A stretch of DNA of 64,000 bases from contig NZ_VZPP01000011.1 of NCBI RefSeq assembly GCF_008801475.1, positions 1 through 64,000 of the forward strand. The letters are read 5' to 3'. Position numbers and translations under genes: made by a program. Of this stretch, positions 17,109 to 25,694 are shown piece by piece; the first letter of the stretch is position 1, and every line of letters begins with the position of its first letter. This DNA comes from Pseudomonas moorei (GTDB lineage: Bacteria > Pseudomonadota > Gammaproteobacteria > Pseudomonadales > Pseudomonadaceae). A model generated the notes under the pieces. That model was not told where the DNA came from and made no database searches. It saw only the letters and a list, made by a program, of their open reading frames with translations.

Positions 17109-17210
17109 TGTAGCAGCGAGCTTGCTCGAGATGGACGATAACGATAACGCGCGCTGTTTGAACGCTCGCGGTGTTCAGACGTTTTTTCGCGAGCAAGCTC
17201 GCTCCTACAG
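17109..17210. repeat. REP doublet (REPIN)
   Basis: Two inverted REP units, TGTAGCAGCGAGCTTGCTCG at the left and its near complement at the right (17188-17209), separated by about 58 bp. This is the Pseudomonas REPIN form, mobilised in trans by RAYT transposases. It lies between dksA and gluQRS. Confidence 0.85.
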
Positions 17211-17249
17211 CTTGATTTGCGCCCCTCCCGACCAAATAACATCGCCCAT

Positions 17250-18146
17250 ATGACCGCCATCACCTCCCCCACCTACATCGGGCGCTTTGCCCCCACGCCC
17301 AGTGGCCATTTGCATTTCGGTTCGCTGGTCGCCGCGCTGGCCTCGTATCTCGACGCTCGCTCGGTCGGCGGCCGCTGGCTGATGCGCATGGAAGACCTCG
17401 ATCCTCCCCGTGAAGAGCCCGGGGCTCAGGCGGCGATCCTCAAGGCCCTGGAGAGTTACGGGTTTGAGTGGGACGGCGAGATGGTCCGTCAGAGCGACCG
17501 TCACGACGCCTACGCCGAAGTGCTCAATCGCCTGTTCAATCAAGGTCTGGCTTACGCCTGCACCTGCTCGCGCAAGCAACTGGAACCGTATCACGGCATA
17601 TATCCTGGACTGTGTCGTAATGCCGGGCATGGCACTGAAGATGCGGCGATCCGGATACGCGTCCCTGAACTGGACTACCACTTCATCGACCGGGTGCAGG
17701 GAGCATTTCACCAGCACCTGGGCCGGGACGTCGGCGACTTCGTGATCCGCCGCCGCGACGGGCTTTACGCTTATCAACTGGCCGTAGTGCTGGACGATGC
17801 CTGGCAAGGCATCACTGATATCGTGCGGGGCGCCGACCTGCTCGACTCCACCCCGCGCCAGCTGTATCTGCAGGAGTTGCTTGGCCTGCGGCAACCGCGT
17901 TACCTGCACATCCCGCTGATCACCCAGCCCGATGGCAACAAACTGGGCAAATCCTATCGCTCGCCACCGCTCACGGCCGATCAGGCCACGCCCTTGTTGC
18001 TACGCGCCTTGCGCGCACTCGGGCAGAACCCCGGCAACGAACTGGCTTATGCCACGCCACGGGAAGTGCTGAACTGGGGCATCACCCACTGGGATGCACT
18101 GCTGATCCCGCGCACACTAAGCTTGCCCGAGGCACAGCTACAGTGA
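17250..18146 (+). CDS. gluQ: Glutamyl-Q tRNA(Asp) synthetase
   Basis: 298 residues from the ATG at 17250; an earlier in-frame ATG at 17217 has no support. It is a shortened glutamyl-tRNA synthetase without the anticodon-binding domain. The HIGH-type motif (PTPSGHLHFGS), zinc-site cysteines (CTCSRKQLEPY and PGLC) and the KMSKS counterpart (NKLGKS) are visible. It attaches glutamate to queuosine in tRNA(Asp). It follows dksA, but a terminator and a REPIN lie between them, so coupling is weaker than in E. coli. Confidence 0.93.
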   Translation: MTAITSPTYIGRFAPTPSGHLHFGSLVAALASYLDARSVGGRWLMRMEDLDPPREEPGAQAAILKALESYGFEWDGEMVRQSDRHDAYAEVLNRLFNQGLAYACTCSRKQLEPYHGIYPGLCRNAGHGTEDAAIRIRVPELDYHFIDRVQGAFHQHLGRDVGDFVIRRRDGLYAYQLAVVLDDAWQGITDIVRGADLLDSTPRQLYLQELLGLRQPRYLHIPLITQPDGNKLGKSYRSPPLTADQATPLLLRALRALGQNPGNELAYATPREVLNWGITHWDALLIPRTLSLPEAQLQ

Positions 18147-18223
18147 ACTTGCTTGCAGTGGCGCACCCATCCGTTACCATCGCCGCACGTTTTCGGGCAC
18201 GCGCATAAAAAAGAGAGGCCGGG

Positions 18224-18400
18224 ATGTACATCTATCGCTTGGTCCTGCTCCTGGTAGTGGGGATTTATCTGTTTTCCCCGGCCATCATGGATTGGTGGAT
18301 CGACGCCACTGGCGCCTGGTACCGCCCCTATTTGCTCTGGCTGATTCTGATCGTCGTGACCTTCATCCTGCAGAGCCAAAAAGATGCCGATGAGCTTTAG
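18224..18400 (+). CDS. cbrX: CbrX small membrane protein, coupled to cbrA
   Basis: 58 residues, too short for most ORF finders. Two hydrophobic helices (about 3-22 and 37-50) flank WWIDATGAWYRPY, and the tail is charged. AGAGAGG precedes the ATG by 6 bp. The frame ends at 18400, overlapping the start of cbrA by 17 bp, so cbrA translation probably depends on cbrX translation. A small gene named cbrX in this position is known in Pseudomonas; the identification rests on position, size and overlap. Confidence 0.85.
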   Translation: MYIYRLVLLLVVGIYLFSPAIMDWWIDATGAWYRPYLLWLILIVVTFILQSQKDADEL

Positions 18401-21338
18401 CCTGACCCAGATGATCCTGATCAGCGCCGCGTACCTGGCGGTGCTGTTCGGCGTGGCCTGGATCAGCGAACGAGGCATGATCCCGCGGGCGATCATTCGT
18501 CACCCGCTCACCTACACCCTGTCCCTGGGCGTGTACGCCAGTGCCTGGGCGTTTTACGGCACCGTGGGCCTGGCCTATCAGTACGGATATGGATTCCTGT
18601 CCAGCTACCTCGGGGTGTCCGGGGCGTTTCTGCTGGCGCCGGTGTTGCTGTATCCGATCCTGAAAATCACCCGCACCTATCAGCTGTCGTCCCTGGCGGA
18701 CCTGTTCGCGTTTCGCTTCCGCAGCACCTGGGCCGGTGCGCTGACCACGATTTTCATGCTGATCGGCGTGCTGCCATTGCTGGCGTTGCAGATTCAGGCG
18801 GTGGCCGACTCCATCGGTATCCTCACCCGCGAACCGGTTCAGCATCGCGTGGCACTGAGCTTTTGCGCCCTGATCACGCTGTTCACGATTTTCTTCGGCT
18901 CCCGGCACATTGCCACTCGCGAGAAACATGAAGGCCTGGTGTTCGCGATTGCCTTCGAATCGGTGATCAAGCTGATCGCCATCGGTGGCGTCGGCCTGTA
19001 TGCGCTTTATGGCGTATTCGACGGCCCGCAACAGCTCGAACTGTGGCTGCTGCAAAACCAGACCGCCCTCGCGGCCCTGCACACACCGCTGCAGGAAGGC
19101 CCATGGCGCACGCTGCTGCTGGTGTTCTTCGCTTCGGCGATCGTGATGCCGCACATGTACCACATGACCTTCACCGAAAACCTCAACCCGCGCTCGCTGG
19201 TCAGCGCGAGCTGGGGCCTGCCGCTGTTCCTGTTGCTGATGAGCCTGGCCGTACCGCTGATTCTGTGGGCCGGCCTGAAACTCGGTGCCACCACCAACCC
19301 GGAATATTTCACGCTGGGTATCGGCATCGCCGCCAACAGCAAGGCCCTGGCGTTGCTGGCGTATGTCGGTGGGTTGTCTGCCGCCAGCGGCCTGATCATC
19401 GTGACCACCCTGGCGCTATCAGGGATGGCGCTGAACCACCTGGTACTTCCGCTGTATCAGCCACCGGCCGAAGGCAATATCTACCGCTGGCTGAAGTGGA
19501 CGCGCCGGGCGCTGATCGTCGCGATCATCATGGCCGGCTATGGCTTCTACCTGCTGCTGGGCGCCGAACAGGACCTGGCCAACCTTGGCATCGTCGCCTT
19601 TGTGGCCACCTTGCAGTTCCTGCCAGGCGTACTGTCGGTCCTGTACTGGCCGACCGCCAACCGCCGCGGTTTCATCGCCGGGTTGCTGGCGGGGATTCTG
19701 GTCTGGCTGGTGACCATGCTGTTGCCGCTGGTCGGCAATCTGCAGGGTTTCTACATTCCGCTGCTGAACATGATCTATGTGCTGGACGATACCAGCTGGC
19801 ACATGGCCGCAATCGCCTCGCTGGCGGCCAACGTACTGATGTTCACCCTCATCTCGCTGTTCACCAACGCCAGCACCGAAGAAGCCAGCGCTGCCGAGGC
19901 CTGCGCCGTAGACAACGTGCGTCGCCCGCAACGCCGCGAACTGCACGCTGCCTCCCCCCAGGAATTCGCCACGCAACTAGCCAAGCCCCTGGGCGCCAAG
20001 GCCGCGCAGAAGGAGGTAGAGCAAGCCCTGCGCGACCTCTATCTGCCATTCGACGAGCGACGGCCTTATGCCTTGCGCCGCTTGCGTGACCGGATCGAAG
20101 CCAACCTCTCGGGCCTGATGGGCCCGAGCGTGGCCCAGGACATGGTCGAAACGTTCCTGCCTTACAAGGCTGGCGGTGAAAACTACGTCACCGAAGACAT
20201 CCACTTCATCGAAAGCCGTCTCGAGGACTACCACTCCCGCCTGACCGGCCTGGCCGCCGAGCTCGACGCCCTGCGCCGCTATCACCGCCAGACCCTGCAG
20301 GAATTGCCAATGGGCGTGTGCTCCCTGGCCAAGGACCAGGAAATCCTCATGTGGAACAAAGCCATGGAGGAATTGACCGGGATCGCCGCGCAACGTGTGG
20401 TCGGTTCGCGCCTGGGTACCATTGCCGATCCATGGAGAGAATTGCTGCAAGGCTTCATCAACGTGCCGGACGAACACTTGCACAAGCAGCATTTGGCCCT
20501 CGACGGCCAAACCCGCTGGCTGAACCTGCACAAAGCGGCGATCGACGAGCCCCTCGCGCCCGGTAACAGCGGCCTGGTGCTGCTGGTGGAAGACCTCACC
20601 GAAACCCAGATGCTCGAAGACAAACTGGTGCATTCGGAGCGCCTGGCCAGCATCGGTCGTCTCGCGGCTGGCGTGGCCCATGAAATCGGCAACCCGATCA
20701 CCGGCATCGCCTGCCTGGCGCAGAATCTGCGCGAAGAGCGCGAGGAAGACGGCGAACTCAAGGAAATCAGCGGTCAGATCCTTGAACAGACCAAACGCGT
20801 GTCGCGCATCGTGCAGTCATTGATGAGCTTCGCCCATGCCGGCAGTCATCAGCACAGCGACGAGCCCGTCTGTCTGGCCGAAGTCGCCCAGGACGCCATT
20901 GGCCTGCTGGCCCTGAACCGACGCAATTTCGAAGTGCAGTTCTACAACCTGTGCGATCCGGACCACTGGGTCGAAGGCGACCCGCAGCGGCTGGCCCAGG
21001 TATTGATCAACCTGCTCTCAAACGCACGCGATGCCTCGCCCCCGGGCAGCGCGGTGCGCGTCAAAAGCGAAGCCGGCGAACACACGGTCGACCTGATCGT
21101 GGAAGACGAAGGCAGCGGAATACCATCGAGCATCATGGACCGATTGTTCGAACCCTTCTTCACCACCAAGGACCCTGGTGAAGGTACCGGTCTGGGCCTT
21201 GCACTGGTCTATTCCATCGTTGAAGAGCATTATGGACAAATCACCATCGACAGCCCGGCTGATGTTCAGAGCCAACGCGGCACCCGTATCCGGGTGACAT
21301 TACCGCGTCATGTCGAAGCGACGTCCGCTGTGAACTGA
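18384..21338 (+). CDS. cbrA: CbrA sensor histidine kinase with SLC5-type transporter domain
   Basis: 984 residues. The N-terminal half (about 1-490) is a sodium/solute symporter-like domain with around 13 membrane helices, followed by a linker or STAC domain and a PAS domain (about 625-740). The kinase core has an H-box (GVAHEIGNPITG), an N-box (INLLSNARDA) and G-boxes (DEGSGIP, GTGLGLAL). It senses carbon-nitrogen status, possibly with histidine transport, and phosphorylates CbrB. Start at 18384 overlaps cbrX; an ATG two codons later is also possible. No strong ribosome site of its own is present. Confidence 0.96.
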   Translation: MPMSFSLTQMILISAAYLAVLFGVAWISERGMIPRAIIRHPLTYTLSLGVYASAWAFYGTVGLAYQYGYGFLSSYLGVSGAFLLAPVLLYPILKITRTYQLSSLADLFAFRFRSTWAGALTTIFMLIGVLPLLALQIQAVADSIGILTREPVQHRVALSFCALITLFTIFFGSRHIATREKHEGLVFAIAFESVIKLIAIGGVGLYALYGVFDGPQQLELWLLQNQTALAALHTPLQEGPWRTLLLVFFASAIVMPHMYHMTFTENLNPRSLVSASWGLPLFLLLMSLAVPLILWAGLKLGATTNPEYFTLGIGIAANSKALALLAYVGGLSAASGLIIVTTLALSGMALNHLVLPLYQPPAEGNIYRWLKWTRRALIVAIIMAGYGFYLLLGAEQDLANLGIVAFVATLQFLPGVLSVLYWPTANRRGFIAGLLAGILVWLVTMLLPLVGNLQGFYIPLLNMIYVLDDTSWHMAAIASLAANVLMFTLISLFTNASTEEASAAEACAVDNVRRPQRRELHAASPQEFATQLAKPLGAKAAQKEVEQALRDLYLPFDERRPYALRRLRDRIEANLSGLMGPSVAQDMVETFLPYKAGGENYVTEDIHFIESRLEDYHSRLTGLAAELDALRRYHRQTLQELPMGVCSLAKDQEILMWNKAMEELTGIAAQRVVGSRLGTIADPWRELLQGFINVPDEHLHKQHLALDGQTRWLNLHKAAIDEPLAPGNSGLVLLVEDLTETQMLEDKLVHSERLASIGRLAAGVAHEIGNPITGIACLAQNLREEREEDGELKEISGQILEQTKRVSRIVQSLMSFAHAGSHQHSDEPVCLAEVAQDAIGLLALNRRNFEVQFYNLCDPDHWVEGDPQRLAQVLINLLSNARDASPPGSAVRVKSEAGEHTVDLIVEDEGSGIPSSIMDRLFEPFFTTKDPGEGTGLGLALVYSIVEEHYGQITIDSPADVQSQRGTRIRVTLPRHVEATSAVN

Positions 21339-21360
21339 GACCGTCGAGAGTATCGAATCA

Positions 21361-22797
21361 ATGCCGCACATTTTGATCGTCGAAGACGAAACCATCATCC
21401 GCTCCGCCTTGCGCCGCCTGCTGGAACGTAACCAGTACCAGGTCAGCGAAGCCGGTTCAGTGCAGGAAGCACAAGAACGCTTCACCATTCCCACGTTCGA
21501 CCTGATCGTCAGTGACCTGCGCTTGCCAGGCGCTCCTGGCACCGAACTGATCAAACTCGGCCAAGGCACTCCGGTGCTGATCATGACCAGCTACGCCAGC
21601 CTGCGCTCGGCGGTCGACTCGATGAAGATGGGCGCGGTGGACTACATCGCCAAGCCTTTCGATCACGACGAAATGCTCCAGGCCGTCGCGCGCATCCTGC
21701 GTGACCGCCAATCGACACAGACCAGCGGTGAGCCGGTTGCCGGCAAAGTCGCCAACGGCGCGGCGAAACCGGGTATCGACAACAGCAACGGCGAAATAGG
21801 CATCATAGGTTCGTGTCCGCCGATGCAGGATCTGTATGGCAAGATCCGCAAAGTGGCGCCTACCGATTCCAATGTCCTGATCCAGGGTGAGTCCGGCACC
21901 GGTAAAGAGCTGGTGGCGCGCGCCCTGCACAACCTGTCCAAACGCGCCAAGGCGCCGATGATTTCGGTGAACTGTGCAGCCATTCCGGAAAGCCTGATCG
22001 AATCCGAACTGTTCGGCCACGAAAAAGGCGCGTTTACCGGTGCAAGCGCCGGGCGTGCCGGCCTGGTGGAAGCAGCGGACGGCGGCACCCTGTTCCTCGA
22101 CGAAATCGGCGAACTGCCGCTTGAAGCCCAGGCCCGCCTGCTGCGCGTATTGCAGGAAGGTGAAATTCGCCGGGTGGGCTCGGTACAGTCGCAGAAAGTC
22201 GATGTGCGCCTGATCGCTGCGACTCACCGCGATCTCAAGAGCCTGGCAAAAATCGGTCAGTTCCGTGAAGACCTGTATTACCGCCTCCACGTGATCGCCC
22301 TGAAGCTGCCGGCCCTGCGCGAGCGCGGTGCCGACGTCAACGAAATCGCCAATGCGTTCCTGGCGCGGCAGAGCGCGCGGATCAACCGCACCGACCTGAA
22401 GTTTGCCCCGGATGCCGAGCAAGCCATTCGCCACTACTCATGGCCGGGCAACGTTCGTGAGCTGGAAAACGCCGTCGAGCGCGCCGTCATCCTGTGCGAA
22501 AGCCCGGAGATTTCCGCCGAGCTGCTGGGCATCGACATCGAGTTGAGCGATCTCGAAGACGACGAATTCATCGGCCTGGCACCGCAACAAGGCAACACGG
22601 CGGCCAACAACAGTCACGAGCCGACCGAAGACCTGTCCCTGGAAGACTACTTCCAGCACTTCGTCCTCGAACACCAGGACCACATGACCGAAACCGAGCT
22701 GGCCCGCAAACTCGGGGTCAGCCGCAAATGCCTGTGGGAGCGTCGTCAGCGCCTGGGCATCCCACGGCGCAAGACCGGGGTAGCCAGCGAAAGCTGA
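21361..22797 (+). CDS. cbrB: CbrB sigma54-dependent response regulator
   Basis: 478 residues. A receiver domain (phosphorylation at Asp52 in IVSDLRL), a AAA+ sigma54-interaction domain (Walker A GESGTGKE, GAFTGA, and FLDEIGELP), and a Fis-type helix-turn-helix at the C-terminus (ETELARKLGVSRKCLWERRQ) are in order. Phosphorylated by CbrA, it activates sigma54 promoters such as that of crcZ, which lies directly downstream. The 22-bp gap to cbrA suggests a common transcript. Confidence 0.96.
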   Translation: MPHILIVEDETIIRSALRRLLERNQYQVSEAGSVQEAQERFTIPTFDLIVSDLRLPGAPGTELIKLGQGTPVLIMTSYASLRSAVDSMKMGAVDYIAKPFDHDEMLQAVARILRDRQSTQTSGEPVAGKVANGAAKPGIDNSNGEIGIIGSCPPMQDLYGKIRKVAPTDSNVLIQGESGTGKELVARALHNLSKRAKAPMISVNCAAIPESLIESELFGHEKGAFTGASAGRAGLVEAADGGTLFLDEIGELPLEAQARLLRVLQEGEIRRVGSVQSQKVDVRLIAATHRDLKSLAKIGQFREDLYYRLHVIALKLPALRERGADVNEIANAFLARQSARINRTDLKFAPDAEQAIRHYSWPGNVRELENAVERAVILCESPEISAELLGIDIELSDLEDDEFIGLAPQQGNTAANNSHEPTEDLSLEDYFQHFVLEHQDHMTETELARKLGVSRKCLWERRQRLGIPRRKTGVASES

Positions 22798-22819
22798 ACC
22801 CCACCTGTCTCATGTGCGG

Positions 22820-22870
22820 GTAACACATGATTTTGTGAAAAAACTGTTACCTCAGGTTTTTCACGTAACA
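22820..22870 (+). promoter_or_regulatory. CbrB upstream activating sites for crcZ
   Basis: An inverted pair TGTTAC-N14-GTAACA at 22845-22870 matches the known CbrB operator pattern. A further GTAACA half-site lies at 22820-22825. The sites sit about 100-150 bp before the sigma54 promoter, the normal distance for an enhancer-binding activator. Confidence 0.85.
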
Positions 22871-22871
22871 G

Positions 22872-22909
22872 AAGCCGGGGCTTACGGTAACGAAGCCCCG
22901 GCTTTTTTT
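22872..22909 (+). terminator. cbrB terminator
   Basis: AAGCCGGGGCTT stem, 9-base loop, AAGCCCCGGCTT stem and seven T. It lies between the CbrB sites and the crcZ promoter, so it insulates crcZ from cbrB transcription. Its loop also contains GGTAAC. Confidence 0.92.
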
Positions 22910-22968
22910 GGTCTCCACAAACCCCATCAGTACGGCCAAGCCCTTGTTTTACTGGGGTTTGCAAAAGT

Positions 22969-22985
22969 TGGCATGCACCCTGCTA
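22969..22985 (+). promoter_or_regulatory. Sigma54 promoter of crcZ
   Basis: TGGCATGCACCCTGCTA has the GG and GC elements exactly 10 bp apart, as required for sigma54. With the CbrB sites upstream, it accounts for CbrB-dependent transcription of crcZ. Confidence 0.9.
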
Positions 22986-22994
22986 TATGTTTGG

Positions 22995-23390
22995 TACAAG
23001 AACAATAACAAGCAATGCACAAGACAATAAAAATAAGACGAATCGACTCACGCACAATAAAAACAAGACGGCGAGAGGCGCAGCTAACTGATTCTTTTGG
23101 AGAGGCGTTGTATTTGGGGCTTGCCCCACGACCAGGCCGAGAACAACAAAAAACTGTCTTAAGACAGAGCCTGTACTGGTTGGATCGTAAGATCACTGCA
23201 ACACAGCGACCAAAGCAATCCGTTTGCTCTTGGCTCCCGATTGGGAGGGTCATGAAGGAAGACTTCATGGCGAGGGCACTTAACAAAAACAAAAAGCCCG
23301 AAACCAATAACAAAAACAGAGCATGCAACTACTTCTTGGGGAGCTTCGGCTCCCCTTGTAGTTTCTGGCTTCAAGCCAGACTACGACATC
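22995..23390 (+). ncRNA. crcZ: CrcZ, Hfq/Crc-sequestering RNA
   Basis: A region of about 370-395 nt with no good coding frame. It carries six clusters matching the Hfq/Crc CA motif AANAANAA at about 22997-23012, 23023-23037, 23053-23067, 23140-23154, 23281-23296 and 23304-23318. CrcZ binds Hfq and so relieves Crc/Hfq translational repression when CbrAB is active. The 3' end is uncertain: hairpins at 23338-23355 and 23364-23380 are both followed by poor T runs. Position between cbrB and pcnB is the standard one. Confidence 0.93.
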
Positions 23391-23506
23391 TCCTTCAAGC
23401 GCTTTCGCAGCTTCCTACACCATCCCCCGACTAAATGCTAGAATCCCCGCCCATCATGCGGTCATTCTTTGTTTTTGGCCGAACATTCCTTCAAACAGTG
23501 CATCCC

Positions 23507-24907
23507 ATGCTGAAGAAGCTGTTCCAGTCATTCCGTACTCCCCTGCGTCGTACGCAACACATCCGCAGCACGCCTGAAGTGCTCAACAGCGGCCAACACT
23601 CGCTGCAAAAGGCTCAATTCAGCCGTTATGCGGTGAATATCGTCGAACGCCTGCAGGGCGCCGGCTACCAGGCGTACCTGGTCGGCGGTTGTGTGCGCGA
23701 CATGCTGCTCGGCATCACGCCGAAAGACTTCGACGTTGCCACAAGTGCCACCCCCGAACAGGTACGGGCCGAATTTCGCAACGCGCGGATCATCGGTCGC
23801 CGGTTCAAGCTGGTGCATATCCACTTCGGCCGAGAAATCATCGAAGTCGCGACCTTCCGTGCCAATCACCCGCAAAACGATGAAGAGGAAGACAGTAACC
23901 AGTCCTCCCGCAACGAGAGCGGGCGCATCCTGCGCGATAACGTCTATGGCACCCTGGAAGAAGACGCGCAACGCCGCGACTTCACCATCAACGCCCTGTA
24001 TTACGATCCGGTCAGCGAGCGCATCCTCGACTACGCCAACGGCGTGCACGACATTCGCAATCACCTGATCCGTCTGATCGGCGATCCGAAGCAACGCTAC
24101 CAGGAAGACCCGGTGCGCATGCTGCGGGCCGTGCGTTTCGCCGCCAAGCTGAATTTCGGCATCGAAAAGCACAGCGCCCTGCCAATCCGCGATCTGGCAC
24201 CGATGCTGCGTGAAATCCCTTCGGCCCGCCTGTTCGAAGAAGTACTCAAGCTGTTCCTCTCCGGCCATGCCGCGGACACCTTCGAGATGCTGGTCGACCT
24301 GCAACTGTTCGACCCGCTGTTCCCGGCCAGTGCCGAAGCGCTCGAATACAATCCGACCTACACCCACACCCTGATCAGCGAAGCGCTGATCAATACCGAC
24401 CTGCGCATCAAGCAGAACAAACCGGTAACTCCGGCCTTCCTGTTTGCAGCACTGCTTTGGCCTGCGCTGCCGGCACGGGTACTGCGCCTGCAGGAACGTG
24501 GCATGCCGCCTATTCCGGCGATGCAGGAAGCGGCTCACGAGTTGATCGCCGAACAATGCCAGCGCATCGCCATTCCAAAACGCTTCACCATGCCGATCCG
24601 CGAAATCTGGGACATGCAGGAGCGCCTGCCACGGCGCAGCGGCAAACGCGCCGACCTGCTGCTGGACAACCCGCGGTTCCGTGCCGGTTACGACTTCCTG
24701 CTGTTGCGCGAAAGCGCGGGCGAGCAGACCGATGGCCTGGGCGAATGGTGGACGGATTATCAGGACGCCAATGAAAGCGAACGTCGCGACATGATCCGTG
24801 ACCTTAGCGGCAAGGACGAAGGCACCGGCGCACCGCGCAAGCGTCGCCGCAGTGGCGGTTCCAAACGCAAACGCGCTGCAGGCGCTTCGAGCACCACGGG
24901 CGAATAA
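23507..24907 (+). CDS. pcnB: Poly(A) polymerase I
   Basis: 466 residues from the ATG at 23507 (MLKKLFQSFRT); the open frame upstream to 23435 is hydrophobic and unlike the family. The nucleotidyltransferase head has GGCVRDMLLG and KDFDVATSATP with the catalytic aspartates, then the RNA-binding region (RRDFTINALYYDP). The basic C-terminal tail (RKRRRSGGSKRKR) is typical. It adds poly(A) tails that promote RNA decay. It follows crcZ and is 3 bp upstream of folK. Confidence 0.94.
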   Translation: MLKKLFQSFRTPLRRTQHIRSTPEVLNSGQHSLQKAQFSRYAVNIVERLQGAGYQAYLVGGCVRDMLLGITPKDFDVATSATPEQVRAEFRNARIIGRRFKLVHIHFGREIIEVATFRANHPQNDEEEDSNQSSRNESGRILRDNVYGTLEEDAQRRDFTINALYYDPVSERILDYANGVHDIRNHLIRLIGDPKQRYQEDPVRMLRAVRFAAKLNFGIEKHSALPIRDLAPMLREIPSARLFEEVLKLFLSGHAADTFEMLVDLQLFDPLFPASAEALEYNPTYTHTLISEALINTDLRIKQNKPVTPAFLFAALLWPALPARVLRLQERGMPPIPAMQEAAHELIAEQCQRIAIPKRFTMPIREIWDMQERLPRRSGKRADLLLDNPRFRAGYDFLLLRESAGEQTDGLGEWWTDYQDANESERRDMIRDLSGKDEGTGAPRKRRRSGGSKRKRAAGASSTTGE

Positions 24908-24910
24908 TCC

Positions 24911-25396
24911 ATGGAACGCATCTACATCGGCATGGGCAGCAATCTGGCGGCCCCCGCCGAACAGTTGCGCAGCGCCGTCGCTGCGCTGGCACGGCTGCCG
25001 CAATCGGAGCTGGTCGGTGTCTCGGGGTTTTATCAAAGCGATTCGCTGCTCCCCGGCCAACCGCGCTACACCAACGCCGTCGCCGCCCTCGACACCGACT
25101 TGGCGCCGCTGGATCTGCTGGATGCATTGCAAGCCATCGAGAACGAACAGGGCCGCGAGCGCCTTGAACGCTGGGGACCGCGCACCCTGGATCTCGATAT
25201 CGTGCTGTTCGGCGATCGACTGATCGATGAACCCCGCCTCAAGGTGCCGCACTATCACCTGCAGGAACGGGCCTTTGTCCTGTATCCGCTGGCGGAGTTG
25301 GCGCCAGCCGATCTGCGTTTGGCCGATGGTCGCGACCTCAGCGGATTGCTCGCCGCCTGCCCGTTCGTCGGCCTGGAACGCCTGTCCCCGAATTGA
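24911..25396 (+). CDS. folK: HPPK, 6-hydroxymethyl-7,8-dihydropterin pyrophosphokinase
   Basis: 161 residues, the normal length. The family signature RWGPRTLDLDIVLFG is at about residues 87-101, containing the two aspartates that bind magnesium. GMGSNLAAP begins the protein and the pterin pocket residues follow. It performs a pyrophosphoryl transfer in folate synthesis. It starts 3 bp after pcnB, so the two are surely cotranscribed. Confidence 0.95.
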   Translation: MERIYIGMGSNLAAPAEQLRSAVAALARLPQSELVGVSGFYQSDSLLPGQPRYTNAVAALDTDLAPLDLLDALQAIENEQGRERLERWGPRTLDLDIVLFGDRLIDEPRLKVPHYHLQERAFVLYPLAELAPADLRLADGRDLSGLLAACPFVGLERLSPN

Positions 25397-25409
25397 CCGA
25401 AATACCCTA

Positions 25410-25432
25410 GTGGGCGCGAGCCCGTTCCCACA
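25410..25432. repeat. Degenerate REP hairpin
   Basis: GTGGGCGCGAGCCCGTTCCCAC resembles the Pseudomonas REP core but has lost part of its stem. It lies just after folK and may act as a weak terminator. Confidence 0.5.
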
Positions 25433-25474
25433 TTGGTCTGGTATCGGTCCTACAGAATTTGCTGAATCGCATCA

Positions 25475-25514
25475 GTTACCCCGGTAACACCCCAGACGTA
25501 ACAATGCGGTAACA
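25475..25514 (+). promoter_or_regulatory. GTAACA repeat cluster upstream of panB
   Basis: One inverted GTTACC (25475-25480) and three direct GTAACA copies (25484, 25498, 25509) occur in 40 bp, about 180-220 bp before panB. The half-site is the same as the CbrB half-site at crcZ, but no sigma54 promoter is visible here. The repeated pattern suggests a protein-binding site; its owner is unknown. Confidence 0.4.
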
Positions 25515-25694
25515 CACCCAATTGACTTCCCGAGTTCTCCTCACGACTATAGGCGTCCCGTTGCCGTCAACACGGCGTTGAAGGGCGCAATCCAGGCCTT
25601 ACAAGCACGACAAAAGAACGTGCGCCTGTATTTAACGAAGAATCACGCGCGTTACTCGCAGTAGTTTCCACAGCGCCTGAATGAGGAACTTTTC

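Noticed and set aside
16406..17272. 288-codon minus-strand frame opposite dksA
   Set aside because: It covers the real dksA gene, its terminator and a REPIN, and shows no family signature.
22872..22909. Riboswitch or attenuator before crcZ
   Set aside because: The hairpin with T run is simply the cbrB terminator, located upstream of the separate sigma54 promoter.
23015..23434. Short coding frames inside the crcZ region
   Set aside because: They have no ribosome sites or protein-like composition, and the region has the CA motifs, promoter and location of the non-coding RNA CrcZ.
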